A stretch of DNA of 64,000 nucleotides from Ichthyophis bannanicus (GCA_033557465.1 CM066033.1:229712109-229776108), one strand, 5' to 3'. Positions 11,992 to 24,563 are shown, counted from the first letter of the stretch. Notes: generated by a model from the sequence alone, not told the origin. Program-made: numbers and translations.

Positions 11992-12290
11992 CAGGGCCGG
12001 TGCACGAGTATTGGGCATCCTAGGTGAGCCTTCAGACATATATTCCCCTCCACCCCCTGAGATTTTGGTAAAGAAACTCACCCCAACACCACCCTTCCTA
12101 CAACAATCTTGTAAAAATGCATAACTGGATATCATACTTTTAACGCTTATCCTGTGCTTTGTATCTATGCGTGCTTCCAGTCTCCCTGCCGGTAACAGAA
12201 TGTGCTGATGCCTGTCAGGGTCTATTGATTTGCTATGACTGCTGCTGTCCTTGGCTGTCACTCTAGATGACCACCCCGATTGTTGTAGAG
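11992..12290 (-). mobile_element. hAT-like dispersed repeat, copy 1
   Basis: It begins with CAGGGCCGGTGC, a hAT-type terminus. The reverse complement of 12,050-12,280 matches 41,210-41,470 block by block (AATAGA(T)CCTGACAG; CAAAGCA...TTTAA; TTTTTACA(A/G)GATTGTT; GGTGTTGGG). A shorter match lies at 22,400-22,545. It is non-coding. The opposite end here was not resolved. Confidence 0.55.
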
Positions 12291-12566
12291 GCTGAAAGGT
12301 CTACGCACAATCAATACAAAACTACGTATGAAAAGAAAAGTAAGTAGTCGTCATCATGGTGGGTACATAAAGGTTAATTTTGTCAACTTTTCCCACACAT
12401 GAAACCCTGTTTTATGCATATAAAAAGCCTCTTATAAAATTACCCTACAGCTTGTACCTATAAAAGTATGTGTGGTGACAAGAAGGCTACAGTACTTTTA
12501 CATGGCCCACGAATAAGTGTGTTTGGGTGCATAGTTTGTTGGAACATGGGCGGTGTTATGAAGTAT

Positions 12567-13020
12567 GGGCCTAATTTTCAGTTAGGCAGGATATGTGCCT
12601 CATCGGTGTATAGCCTGCTCGCCGACCCCCTTAACCCAGATTTTTACTCCTAGACGTGAAAATCCGGGTGTGAAAATCCAGATTTGACTGGATGCGCCGG
12701 CAGCTGCCGAGGCTAAATGGGTAGCAGCGAATTTCGATACTACCCGCTTAGCCCCTGTGCTTGATAGATAGGCAAGGAAAAACCTTGCCTATCTTTAAGG
12801 CACAGAGAGCTAAGCAGGTAGCATAGAAAATTGCAACTACCTGTTTAGTCCTTTCCTCCCCCCCCACCCCTGCTCCACCCTGCAATGTCCCCCAACATGC
12901 CCGATGCTAACCGCATAGCATCTGGGCACTTTAGGGACTTATCCAAGATTTTCCAAAGGCACTATCCATGTAGGTACCTTTGGAAAATCCCAGATAAGGT
13001 ACCTTTGGAAAATGCCGCCC
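12567..13020. mobile_element. Serial-hairpin element, family B, copy 2
   Basis: It starts GGGCCTAATTTTCAG and follows the same order of hairpins as 9,756-10,242. GGGTAGCAGCGAATTTCGATACTACCC is the first clear one, followed by AGATAGGCAAGGAAAAACCTTGCCTATCT, GATGCTAACCGCATAGCATC and TTTTCCAAAGGCACTATCC...GGTACCTTTGGAAAA. The right TIR is degraded, with a repeated GGTACCTTTGGAAAAT block. Comparison with copy 1 shows that the hairpin stems are kept although loops and many bases differ. Confidence 0.65.
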
Positions 13021-13632
13021 TATGTGTGTAGCTTAGAAGATAGGTACCTCACCCTCGTACTTTTCCACCTGCTCACAAGACAGAGCTTAATTTCTGGGGG
13101 AACATGCTGGAATGCATTTCTGCCGCTTCTTTTCAGACTCCAGAACATCACAGGTGTTCTACGATCTACCTCAGCCCCTCCCTTCCAGAGAAGTGGAGTG
13201 GCTGAGACTGGAGCAGAACAGAGTCACTGTATTCTCTAATCCAGGTCATCTTCCCCTATTGCTCCTGATTCTGGCCTGTCTGCCCCCACCCCACCTTCAC
13301 AGTTCCACTTTACAAATTAAGCCCTGTCTTGAGCTGATCTATGGAGGTGCATTTTAACTGTGACGTCTGCAAGTTTTATGCTAGGATTTTATAAAGACAA
13401 ATCGGCATCTGTGTGTCTTACAAAAATAACCTCAAAATAGGTGCCTCTCAGCTTAGGCAGCCTGTTATTATCTTACCCCTGTGAATGTTTAAAGGGCATA
13501 TCCTCTCTTTCCTTCTAAAAGATTCAAATGGAGTGTATAGAAAGATGGAGAACCAACCGGTGATATTGAAATTCAGAAAATATTAAGCATAGTATTCATT
13601 CCAGTTACAATTACAGCACTTGGGAGGTCTTC

Positions 13633-14362
13633 TATTAAAGGGCGTTAGCTGACAACATGTGCTCTGGTGTGCGCTGAATGCGCATTGGGGTATGCATTGA
13701 CAGCTAGTGAGGGACAATTTCCACATTAACTCGCGCTAGGGTCACGAGCAATGTTCCCACTAACCTGCGCTTGGTCTGCCGCCAACATTCCTGTCGGCAG
13801 AGGGGGGGTGCAGAGCGATCGATGCTCTGCCCCTCCCCCCACCGGCAAGAATGCCGGCGGCGGACCCGGCAGAGGTTACCAGGAACATTGCAAGGGTGCT
13901 GCGGCGTGTGCTGCAGCACCCTCAAGATGTTCTCTTTAATCTGCGCTGGGTCCGCCGCCGGCATTCCTGCTGGTGGGGGGAGGGGCAGAGCGTCGATCAC
14001 TCTGCACCCCCCCATGGTAGGAATGTTGGCGGCAGACCCAGCACAGGTTAGCGGGAACATTGGTCATAAGTGGGGGTAGTAGGGGCAGAGAGTGGGCATG
14101 GTGTGCTCTATGCAGTTAGCTAAGGATTCACACCATGCACTATTTGCATTAGTGCGGGATCACCTAATGCCTCCTCAATAAGCAGGTGCACCCCTTCTGA
14201 TGTGCCGTGTGCTAGGGGACAGGTTACTGCATTATCTGCCAGATAAATGCTTTCCACACCCCTGACAGCTGACGTAGTAGTGTTGCCCCAAACGCGCCAT
14301 AGTTTCAGTGCTGTTGGCAGGTTCGGTGCCACACCCTTGCGCCCTTTAGTAAAAGGCCCCTT
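13633..14362. mobile_element. Palindrome-rich element, family C
   Basis: The ends are roughly inverted: 'ttaaagggcg' on the left and 'gcgccctttagtaaaaggcc' on the right. The core at 13,749-14,062 holds two successive palindromes of about 140 bp, centred on GAGCGATCGATGCTC and near GAGCGTCGATCACTC, separated by a small hairpin GGGTGCTGC...GCAGCACCC. Each palindrome contains the CCGCCGGCATTCC / CAACATTCCT block on both arms. Open frames of up to 118 codons on both strands follow from the symmetry and are not genes. Confidence 0.6.
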
Positions 14363-15264
14363 CATCACGTCCATATCTAATTATAGTCACTCAAACGGAG
14401 CTGATCCACGGACAGTATGCCTTTGTGTAAACCTAAAAAGCTTCAGTCATAAGAAACTCCATTTACGTTACTATTCTGCCATTTTCCTTGCATGAGCTGT
14501 GAAACTACTAAGGTCTGTACAATTAGCTCAGAAAGCAGAGCTGTATTTCAAAGCTCCAGTTAGCAAAGTGTTCTTGTTTAAAACGTTACGGTTAAGTAAT
14601 TATCTTTATTTTCATTCCTGAAGGATGTGCTTTCAGGGGCTTTCAGGAGCCTCTTGTTAAATTATTTTATGAAAATTGTCTGTTTAATTCTCACGTCCTT
14701 CTTGGGGTAAATGCAGCGAAAATGCCAAATTTCTATCCAAGCATTCTAGGCCACAGCTGGAGTATTTAAAATATTATTTTCTACTACTCTGTTCATCCAC
14801 TTCCTTTCACATCATATTTGTTTCCTCCTTTCTGGTTTCAAATGAATACTCCATCCAGTGTGTACTTTGCAATATATCCAACTTGCTCTTTGCAGCCTAA
14901 AATCGCCCTCCTGGCAGCCACACAGGTGCAAAATCTGTTGGCACATTTAATACACATGCTTTCTACTTGCTCATTTCCAAAGAGAAGCAACCCGGATAGT
15001 TTCTTTTGGAAAAGATTCCAAAAGTATGCATGTTAATAGTGTCGATTGCATCTACACAGACTGTCGGAAAACCGCCACAAAAGTGGAGAAAATAAAGAGG
15101 CGTGCATATCCAAAAAAAAAAAGGTGGCTCTTGTTCCTTTAAAATGAATTTTTCTCAATTTCCATGCATTTTTCATGTTTGCTTCACCTCTTTCTTTTAT
15201 GAGGCATGTATTGTATGTGCAGAAGAATTTGTATGCACATATACCTATCCGTTAATTGTGTGCA

Positions 15265-15600
15265 TGAAAAACGCTACCCGGTTAGCGATCTGTGCGTAAA
15301 ACTAGGCGAAGCAAAAGCTAGTCTAGTTTTACCCACGGGAGGTAACCGGGCAGCAGCGCAAAATGACCGCAAACTGGTTAGTTTCAGTGCCTCTGGGCAT
15401 GTGCGATGATCCTGGATATTCAATGCTGTGGCCCCATATGACCCCAGCATTGAATATCTGGGGTTAGAGGTTGGTGGGGATGGCTATGCGCCGTAGCAGC
15501 ACATAGCCGGCTCAATTCAATATCAGGCCTGCCATGGCCAGTTACTGCACACTATAATGCACGTTGACTGGTCAACAGCGCTTAGTAGAAGGGCCCCAAA
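15265..15600. mobile_element. Probable short DNA element with internal hairpin
   Basis: A hairpin GGTAAAACTAGACTAG / CTAGTTTTAC lies at about 15,293-15,332, and repeated 'attcaatgctg...cagcattgaatatc' arms lie at about 15,418-15,462. The wording resembles 28,200-28,540 (both have 'gatattcaa' and 'tggcca' motifs). Ends are not defined. Confidence 0.4.
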
Positions 15601-17380
15601 ATTATGCAAGTAACTTTACCCATAGGTATTCAATAGATTCAATCTCATTGAATATTGGTTAAAATTATACACATTTTTATTTACGTTTTGGAAATTGTTT
15701 GTAATGCACCAACCCAAACACGTAGTTCTTGGGGGTGTGCAAATCAGCACATCAGTTTGTATTCCTAACTTTTCTCACTCGCCAACTTACTGGCTATTGA
15801 CCTTTCTGGTCTTTCATTCTGGAAAGATCTGAAAAGCATTAAAACTAAAGGCCTACTGTTCATTAACAGAGCAGTGTACAAAATTGTTTTTGGAGATCCA
15901 TTTTGTAACAGGACTAAAACTAGAACTGCTGGGTTCTTTAATTAGTTCTGTAAGTGAAAACAGCTGCAACTCTGAATGTTGGGAAATTATTAATCAACAG
16001 AATAGAACAATGCAGACAGTCCTTTGCCTTCCCTCGTATCATGGTATACTTGTAGCACTGTGTCATTTTATCACTCTCTGGTACAGTTTGATTCCAATGT
16101 TCCTTTGATACACAACAATCCAAGAGGTGTTCATGTTACAAGCTTATTTTAAGATCTTTTGTTTACTTTCTGATCTTCATAAGTCATTGACATCCCATTT
16201 AGCTCTGGTGACCCTGTTTATACAATCGGGATATAAATTAAAAAGTGTTCTTGTGGATAACATTAACATTCTTCAGTTTAATCCATCACAGAGGCTAACA
16301 ATAGCTTTGACTCAGCTGTGTGCCGCACCGTTAAAAGCTTTTATGTGGAATGCAACATCCAGATCAAGAGGTAAGGTTTGATCAAGCAGATTTGTTTTCA
16401 TTAATTCTAAGTATTACAGGATCCGCTACGACATCTACTGCAATGAAGTGGCTCATGGAATTGAAAAAAAAACTCAGCGCATTACGAAGATTGCTTAATT
16501 TTCCTATTTTAACTCCAGACCTTTGAGAGTTGTAGACCCTCAATGCATCAGTTGGACTTCTTTTCTTTCTCAGTGTAGCTGCGGCTTTGAGGCCGATTCA
16601 CTAAAAATTGTTGACAGCATACATTCTAAGCTGGTTTGGCGTACATAATAAAGAGCACTGTATTCAGTAAAGCCTAGTTGCACATAGTTTAATATGTGTT
16701 AATGCTTTAGCTCATGAATGATAAAACACGTACCATTGGTATGCTAATGAATGCAACATGAGTACACTAAATTTATTACCTTTGTCACTAAGTCACATGC
16801 TAATCTGTGACCATAACAAATGTCAAAAATGTATCAGTCATTCAAGATCGTGCATGAGGAATTGACTGTACATCCTACAAGTTGGCAAGAGGGCATTTTG
16901 GGGAGAGGGAAATGAAGCATTTTGGCTGCTGTAGCGGGACATACTGCAGCAACCAAGAAGAAGACATGGACAGAGAGAAGAGAGGAACAGAAGAGAAACA
17001 GAAGAGTAGGTGAAAGAGGAAAGGACGTAGAGAAAGTGAGGAGAGCAGGAAGTCAGGCGTGTTCCCTTTTCAGGCCCAGGACAATTGGCTGTAGAAAGCA
17101 ACACAGGCTCCTTTGTTTAATGCCAGTCCTAGTTGTACATGGCCAAAAGAAAGTCTGTTTTGTGATCATTTGAAATGGATTTTCTCCGATTTGACCTATT
17201 CGATTTTTCAGGCATGCATTGTATGAGTGCATGAACTTAAAATGCATGCAATTGATTGTACATGCATTAATTCATTTGTATATATTCATACAAGCAATTG
17301 GCGCATCATTTACATTTTTAGACAAACTAAATGAATGCTCAGGAATGCACCTTACATTGGTCCATTACCCTGGTCAGACC
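15601..17380. other. Nothing firmly recognised
   Basis: Only short open frames on both strands, none with a family motif. The sequence is mixed AT-rich, with possible very old transposon text around 16,600-16,800. Confidence 0.4.
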
Positions 17381-17389
17381 ATCTTTCTT

Positions 17390-18230
17390 CTGCTCTCTTC
17401 TTGTTACAGTTTCACCTAGCCTTCCCATCTCCAACTACCCAGTCTTCTTCTATGCCCCACTCGGCTGTCCTGATGCATCACACCATCTACCCTCGAGCAT
17501 TTCCCCTCCTCTGACACAATCTTCCTGGCTGAATTTACATCTCTCCCTTCTCATATGCGAGTTCTTACCTGGAATGCCACCCTAACTGTTGCTGTTGATC
17601 AGCTTACCCTTCTCTTCCCAATTTTGCTTTGCCGTTGCTCCATCCATCATCCCTGGTATCACCTTGATCTCCAATTACACTGCTCCTATCCCCACCATGC
17701 AGAAGGACTCTGGCAAAAGTGTCCCTCACCTGAGTCCCTTCTCCATTTCTGCCATTGCCATTACCATTATCGTTCCCTGATTCATCTTGCAAACAGTCCT
17801 ACTATGCGGATCTCATCTCTTCCTCTTCCAACGCAACCTGCCAGCTCAACTCAATCCTCCAATCCCTCTCAGCGTCCTGTACCTCAGCCCCTGCAGCTAT
17901 CTCCTCCTCATCACTGGATCCGGCCCAACTTGTTGATTTTTTTTCTCTGAAAAAATCCGGTCTCTCCACTCGAGCTTCCCTGTCTGTTCTCCCCCACTGA
18001 GTCCTCCTCGCTCTCCAGTCTTTTCCTCAGCATCCCTTTCCCACAGCTGGTCTTCTTTCCATCCTATTTCCTCAGCTGAACTGTCTAGAGCCCTCTCTTT
18101 CGCTCACAAGACCACGTTGTTCTGACCCTATCCCTTCTCAATGGTTATCTGAACATCCAAGGATGTTAAAAGAACTGAAATATGAGATTGCACACCTACT
18201 ATTAGTAATCTGTTAACTATCATTAAAATC
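17390..18230 (+). pseudogene. L2/Rex-like LINE ORF2 linker fragment
   Basis: Plus-strand frames here are rich in Ser/Pro/Leu and resemble the region between endonuclease and reverse transcriptase of L2 or Rex-type LINEs. Examples are QSYYADLISSSSNATCQLNS (usual form SYFxxLIxSxSNxxxxLFSTINSL), a serine-rich run, and CSDPIPSQWL (usual form TCxLDPIPSxLxK). It is spread over at least three frames, so it is a decayed copy. It is not a host gene, despite several 60-130-codon open frames. Confidence 0.5.
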
Positions 18231-18235
18231 ATCTG

Positions 18236-18325
18236 TAGTGTCTGAGGATTGGAGACTACAGACCGGTGAGGTTGACGTCAGTGCTGGGAAAAATGGTAGA
18301 AACCAGTATAAAAAACCTGTTAAAT
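18236..18325 (+). pseudogene. CR1-like RT scrap
   Basis: The plus-strand translation reads YRPVRLTSVLGKMVETSIKN, matching the CR1 phrase NYRPVSLTSVxGKxxExxxK. It is about 30 codons, opposite in orientation to the neighbouring CR1 copies. Confidence 0.6.
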
Positions 18326-18327
18326 AA

Positions 18328-18478
18328 ATAAAGTAACATAGCAACATAGGATATGATGGCAGATAAAGACCAGCATGGTCCATCTAGTCTGCCCAGCAAG
18401 TCAGCAAGAGTAGGAGCACCTGCCGCTCCGTGCAGGTCATTCCTATTTGTTGAGATATAAGAGATAGTTATGTTTATT
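18328..18478 (-). mobile_element. CR1-like 3' end fragment
   Basis: It begins aagtaacatagcaacatagg and carries 'gaccagcatggtccatctagtctgcccagcaag', the reverse-orientation 3' end of a CR1 subfamily. The same text recurs at 36,296. No coding part is left. Confidence 0.7.
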
Positions 18479-18480
18479 TT

Positions 18481-21066
18481 AGAAACATAGAAACATGACG
18501 ACAAAAAAAGACCACATGGCCTATCTAGTCTGTCCTTCCATATCAACCATTACAACAGTCTCCTTTTTTCCTTTAGTGATCCTCTGTGTTTCTCCCATGC
18601 TTCTTTGAAATCAGATACTGTCCTCATCTCTACCACATCCACTGGGAGACTATTCCATGGATCCACTACTCTTTCCGTAAAGAAATATTTCCGCATATCA
18701 CTCCTGAATCTGTCTCCCTTCACCCTCATCCCATGTCCCCTCGTAGCAGAACTTGCTTTCAATTGAAAGAGGCTCTCTCCCTGAACATTTATGCCACAGA
18801 GGTATTTAAACATCTCAATCATATCACCTCTATCCCACCTTTCCTCTAAGGTGTACATATTAAGATCCTTCAATCTGTCCTCATATGCTTGAAGACCACT
18901 AACCCTTTTAGTAGCCACCCTCTGTACCGACTCCAGCCTGTTTATACCCTTTTGAAGGTGCGGTCTCCAGAATTGCACACATTACTCCAAATAAGGTCGT
19001 ACCAAAGACTTATACAGAGGCACTATCACCTCCTTTCTTCTGCTGGCCATTCCTCTCCCTATGCACCCAAGCATCCTTTTAGCTTTTGCCATCGCTTTTT
19101 CTACCTGTTTAGCTACTTTAAGATCATCAGACATAATCACACTTAGGTCCCATTCTTCTTTAGTGGACGAAGTACTTCACCCTTATATACTATATTGCTC
19201 AGCCCAAACGCATGACCTTGCATTTTTTCACATTAAATCTCAGTTGCCAAATTCTCAACCATTCTTCAAGCTTAGTTAGATCCCTCCTCTACTCTATTGT
19301 AGATTTTGGTATCATTCACAAAGAGGCAAACCTTACCCGACAGCTCTTCCGCAATATCACTAACAAAGATGTTAAAAAGAATCAGAACAAGGACAGATCC
19401 CTGCAGCACACCACTGGTAACATCCTTCTTCTCAGATGAGCTCCATTACCTGTACCCTTTGTCGCCTCTTACTTAACCAGTTTCTAACCCAGTTAGAGCT
19501 CAATTCAGCAAAATGACTTGTAGGGCTGCATGTCCTGACAGGACGTGCAGTTCCGCAAACCATCCTGCCCATATTCCCCCACAGACTCTGCACGCACAGC
19601 CAGAGCAGCAGTACAGAGAGAGCTGGCAGGGGGCAGGAATGGGATGGAGTGGGGACGGGCTGAGGCAGCAGGACATACAGGGCCAATTCTGGTCAGGGCC
19701 CCATATGTCCTGTGGGTCAGGGGTGGATGTGCTGCTTATTCTACCTCGGAGGTGGAATAAGCAGCAGGGATAGTGGAGATCAGCTCTGGAACCCCCCAAG
19801 GTCAGGATCTGATCAGGGTAGGTCTCTGCTGCATGATCCAGGCCCCGGCTGCCCAGCCTAGAGTCAGACGGCAGTGTGATAGGGGGTCATCATTGCGGCA
19901 GAGCGGCTGGCATGTGGAGAGGATGTCCCTTCAGGAATGCAGGGACCTGCTGGGCTGTCTCAGGGCCCAATCCTGCACCCATGGTGCAGAATCTGGTCCT
20001 AATGGGCTCATCCTGCTTGGGGGCTTCCAGACAGCCCAGTTGTGCCCCTAATGGAATTGAGCTCTCAGTCACTTTAGGGTCCATCGCTAGGGTTCTCAGT
20101 TTGTTTATAAGTCACCTGTGTGGAATGATGTCAAAGGCTTTACTGAAATCTAAGTACACCACATCTAGGGGTCTCCCTTGGTCCAACTCCCTGGTCACTC
20201 AGTCAAAGAAATTAAACAAATTTGTTTGACAAGATGTGCCTCTGGTAAACCCATGCTGCCTCAGATCCTGCAATCCATTGGACTCCAGAAACCTCACTAT
20301 TCTCTGTTTTAGCAGCGTTTCCAATAATTTACTCACCACAGAGGTTAGACTAACCAGCCTGTAGTTTTCAACTCCATCCTTACTTCTGCTTTTGTGTAAA
20401 GGGACCACATGTGCCTTTCTGCAGTCCTCTGGGATCACTCCTGACTCTAAAGAAGCATTGAAAAATACAGTCAGTGGAGCTGCTAGAATGTCCTCAAGTT
20501 CCTTCAATACTCTCGGATGTATCCAATCCATCGCTTTGTCTACTTTAAGTTTAGCTAGTTACTCACGAACACAGTCTTCTGAAAATTGTTCGAGATGTCC
20601 TTCCCTTCTGTTCCTGTTTGTGGATGTTTTCTGAGGTCCTGCTCCTGGTTCTCCATCTGTGAACACAGAATAGAAGTATTTGTTAAGCAATTCCGCTTTA
20701 TCCTCATCAGTTTCTACATATTCCTCCCCTTCGCCCTTGAGTCTGACAATACCACTTTTTCCTTTCCTCCTCTCACTAACATATCTGAAAAATGTCTTAT
20801 CCCTACATTTTATTGCATTAGCTATTTCTTCTTCTTTTTGTACCTTTGCTTCCATGAGTACTTTGCTAGCTTCTCTAAGTGTTTCCAAATATAGATGCTT
20901 GTCTTCCTCTCTCTGTGATCTCTTGTATTTTATGGAGGCCACCCTCTTTTTCTTCACCTTTTCAGCTACTAATTTTAAGAACCATAGTGGCCTCCTTTTC
21001 CTTTTATGTTTATTTACCTTTTTAACGACTGAAGCTGTCCAAACAGGGGCCACTGAAGATCGCACT
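18481..21066 (-). mobile_element. CR1-like LINE, long 5'-truncated copy, interrupted
   Basis: Minus strand, 5' to 3'. The linker (21,065-20,559) carries VNKHKRKRRPLWF and LLNKYFYSVFT. The reverse-transcriptase N-part (20,531-20,199) reads DWIHPRVLKELEDILA, VVPLHKSRSKDGVENYR and LVSLTSVVSKLLE. An inserted element occupies 19,496-20,064. The RT core follows in broken frames: VTSGVLQGSVL, then a degraded FADDTK box, here VNDTK. The C-terminus (18,978-18,550) has QFWRPHLQKGINRLESVQR and KYFFTERVVDPWNSLPVDVV. The 3' tip is at 18,481 (agaaacatagaaacatgacg). Endonuclease and ORF1 are missing. Many stops show that it is dead. Confidence 0.85.
19496..20064. mobile_element. Serial-hairpin element, family A, copy 1 (inside CR1)
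   Basis: TIRs are GAGCTCAATTC on the left and GAATTGAGCTC on the right, with 'cagt' just outside at 19,490-19,493 and 20,066-20,069. The CR1 frame is interrupted exactly here. Internal hairpins include GGCTGCATGTCCTGACAGGACGTGCAG and TTCTACCTCGGAGGTGGAA. The block around 'acagggccaattctggtcagggcc' aligns with the family members at 30,219 and 41,532. Open frames on both strands (up to 117 codons) follow from the inverted structure. Confidence 0.65.
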
Positions 21067-21837
21067 AACCGGGTAAGTGTCAGTATTTACCCAACTAGTG
21101 CAGATACTGCCCTCAATCTGCCCACGAACCAGCCCTGCACCAACAGGACAGTTCCGAGGAGGTCTGGGAGATAATCAGTGGCACTATCCCTATGTGTTTT
21201 TGGTAGTCACTTGAGTATTTACTTCTCTATCTCCTATGCAACTTTCTTTGCAATACTGTAAACAGTACACATTTATTGTACATTTGCCAAAAATGGAAGG
21301 ATATTAGAAAACACATGTACTTTTGTAATACAGCAGTACTATTTTAGCAAGCATGACTCACCCATACTGACTCCTGCTAGTGCTATATAATAACGCTGTA
21401 TGCAATGAGTTATCTACAACATGATCTATACACAACTCTCATACCTCTCCTTCGCACAACACATCACCTGACAGTTGACCGCTCATTTATTTTCTGCCAT
21501 ATGTCATGTTTTTGAATACATGGGGTTCTTAAATAATCATCCAAACTCTGCCCATGTACACACCACAGCAAAAACACAATACAAACACTAGTTGGTATTT
21601 TATAAGATGTCATTGGTTCAACATATCTTTGGTCTTGAAAACGCATGCAAGAGGGTTTCAGAGCACCCTTACCAGCAGGTGGAGGCAGACTTGAGCAGTT
21701 TCCAGCTATGCTATCATTAGGTATACCTACTGGTGCAGCACTGAGAGAATACAACTTGGGACCAAATAACGATAGTAGCCAACAATCCAACACAGCAACA
21801 ATTATCTTCAACACGTATTTACCTCTCTCACCACAAT

Positions 21838-22125
21838 GAAGTGGAGGAGTGGCCTAGTGATTGGGGGAAGGTACTTCAGGCCAGAAGGTTGGGGGTTCAA
21901 ATCCCACTAGAGGACAGCAACCTTGGGCTGGAAGGACTGGGGTTTCTAGTCCCACAGGTGCTCCTTGTGGTCTTGGGCAAGCCACTTAACCCTCCATAGC
22001 CCATGTTCCCTGTAAAATAGTTATCTCCAAGTTATAATGCCCTGCTCAATGTAATTTCAGTTTGTTCAATGTAAACCACACTGATGCAGAATAGCGCAGT
22101 ATATAAGAGAATGTAAATAAATAAA
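21838..22125 (+). mobile_element. tRNA-derived SINE, copy 2
   Basis: Plus strand: GTGGAGGAGTGGCCTAGTG (A-box region), GGGGGTTCAAATCCC (B box, complete), then CTTGGGCAAGCCACTTAACCCTCC (CORE/MIR-like block). The 3' tail is TTCAATGTAAACCACACTGATGCAGAATAGCGCAGTATATAAGA ending (taaa)n. 'aatgaa' occurs on both sides and may be a short target duplication. The RNA polymerase III promoter boxes look good. It depends on a LINE for copying. Confidence 0.85.
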
Positions 22126-22399
22126 TGAATTCTATGTCAGAACATGATATGGGCAATGCACACAATGGCAGCCAGGCTCCAAAATCTATAGAAAGAGTCT
22201 TTCAGGGCAGACTGGTTTTGCAGGATTAAAGGACAGAAAATTATCAGGTATGTAAAATCTTTCCTTCCTTATCATCTTGCTAGGCCAGTCCAGATGAGTG
22301 GAGCATACACAAGCAGTCAGGACCTAAGGTAGGAGGAAGATGATGCTCTTGACAGAGCTCTCCTGCTCAAGGTGCCATCCATGCCATCTCTCACATGCA

Positions 22400-22550
22400 A
22401 CCCTTAGTGCAAAGCAAAGTTTAATGTCTAAATGTATGATGTCCAGATATGCATTTTTACAGGATTGTTGTGGGAGGGTAGACTCGGGATGATCATAATT
22501 GTTATGTTTAATTATCAAAAACTTTGGTGGGGGATTGTAAGGCTGACTGT
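22400..22550 (+). mobile_element. hAT-like dispersed repeat, partial copy
   Basis: The text 'gcaaagcaaagtttaatgtctaaatgtatgatgtcca..tatgcatttttacaggattgttg' matches 41,320-41,400 and the reverse complement of 12,080-12,160. Ends are not visible. Confidence 0.5.
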
Positions 22551-22559
22551 TCATCTAGA

Positions 22560-24528
22560 GAACCCAATATCATTGCACATATAGCCAAATAATGAGGCAC
22601 CAGTTTATTTAATACCTTAAAAAGCATAAAGTAATCTTAAATTCAATTTTCTGGAGTCCCAACAACCGCTAAAGAGTCTTCATGACAGAAAAGATATGAG
22701 CAGAAATTTGAGCCCTTGAGACTAAACAGAAAGCTGTATTCTGAATTACCTGCAATCTCTTTTTTCTTTAATAGATATTATTATATACTGAGTTCCACAA
22801 GAACAGAAGAAATGCATCCCAATACACTTAAGGAAGCAATGCAAATACAAATAAAAAGGAATTTTTCAGGGAAATTTAGCCCACATTTTGGGGAGAATAA
22901 TCATAACAAAATAATAAGCACAAAGCAATAGCAGCTCTAACTTCAAATCTCTTCAGGTGAATCCTAGATAGAACTGCACAAAGAGAATTACAGTGCTCTC
23001 ATTGAGATGCATACGTACAGTATGAGCCTTCCTGATTTCTACAAAGCATTCCCTTTAACTATCTTCTAATTACTCATACTTTCCCATCAGGAAGCAAAGT
23101 GTTGAGGTTTTGTTTTTTACGTTTTGCCACACTGTGGAGTTGGGTCACATAAGTAATTAAGAGGAAGTTCAATGTGACATCATGGTGAGAACATGCCCAG
23201 TGAACATCCCCTACCCAGTCCTCAATGCTGGTGAAGTCAGAAGAGCAAATTCTACATCTTGGAAATGGAAAATAATTGCGAGCATATTATAATGACGCTG
23301 ACACACTTTTATATGATTCAGGGCAAGGGCCATTCTCAAAATCTATGTAACAGGGCGAGGGGCTGCTCAAATTTCTCAAGGTACTTAATGTTTCTGATCC
23401 CATATTTTAGAATAGAATAGAATTTTTATTTCCTAACGTCAATGAATAACACTGCCTGAATATTTTCCTTGCCATTAATGTGGGTGAATTAAGTCATAAT
23501 TCTTTCTCTAGTAAAATTATAATAGGAAGTTGCAAAGTGCTTCGGACAAAGCTAAGGATGCTACCATACATTATCTACCCTACTGACAAGGAGAGCGTGT
23601 TGGCATATTTGCTTTGAGTGGGGTGTTTGTTTACTTTTCATCGCTAGGGGAGTTAAGGGAGGCAGTAAGTCTGCTTTTTTAATCTGCAGATTTGGGGTGG
23701 ATGAACTTGTTCATGCTTAAATCAATCAACAGCACCCCTTTGCATTCTACTTCCTTGGCTCCAAAACGCCTCTGCTCTGAACTCAAATAAATTTGAACTT
23801 TTAAGAGGGCAGCTGTGCGGAAAAGGACAGGTCATTAACAGGTTGAGAGAGTGCCTTAAAACAATAATAGTCTTTCTCAGCTGCACACCTCCTCCGATTC
23901 CAACCCAAGTTAAAGGTCATGGAGAGAAGCAAAATGTCAAAGGAGCTATTCTACTGGGTAAAGGTAATACCCTGACCTGCCAGTGTCATGGGGCTTCAGC
24001 TATACTGAAACTATTTTCATGGTGTGTATCCAGTTCAACATCTTCCCAAATGGACAAAGGAAATTCCAAGCAGCTTCCACCTATAAAGAAAAAAGAAAAG
24101 GATCTGGACAACACATTGTAGGCAATCCATAGTTATTGGACTAACTTAATAAACTGAGATGCCTGTCTACTAATGTGAATTAAAATTGGTGGGTAACATG
24201 AGTTATCCACTGATTTCTGACATAGGCATTATGTCTGGCTTGTACAACAAATAGTAAGATGCAGAATATTTCCACACTAAAATTGCTACGTTTAAAAGGG
24301 CTCTTTGTTAGCCCCTGCAACCCATATGAACTGGGTCATAAAGGTGGGCATGTATCAGTGCAGTTTGCAGGGATTCAAATTGAGAAGAACAGGTACTACC
24401 AGTGCAAGACCCTTCTGTCATCTTCCCTCCCTATAAACATTCCCCCAATAATCCCTTCCTGCACTCTACCACCAACATAAATTGGGCCTGTGGGACCTTC
24501 CTGAGCTTTCCCCCTGTTCCAGATATAC
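22560..24528. other. Nothing recognised apart from (AGAAT)n
   Basis: AT-rich non-coding DNA with only short open frames. A three-unit AGAAT microsatellite lies near 23,410-23,425. Confidence 0.4.
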
Positions 24529-24531
24529 ACT

Positions 24532-24563
<32 letters not shown>

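Noticed and set aside
13704..14060. Overlapping 60-118-codon frames on both strands
   Set aside because: Caused by the double palindrome; each frame reappears on the opposite strand.
17555..17950. 131-codon frame considered as a host exon
   Set aside because: Neighbouring frames fit a decayed L2/Rex-like linker, so it is LINE debris.
21860..21900. Possible tRNA gene (A and B boxes)
   Set aside because: The boxes belong to a SINE head; no cloverleaf with acceptor-stem pairing is evident, and the sequence continues into a CORE-like block and LINE-type tail.
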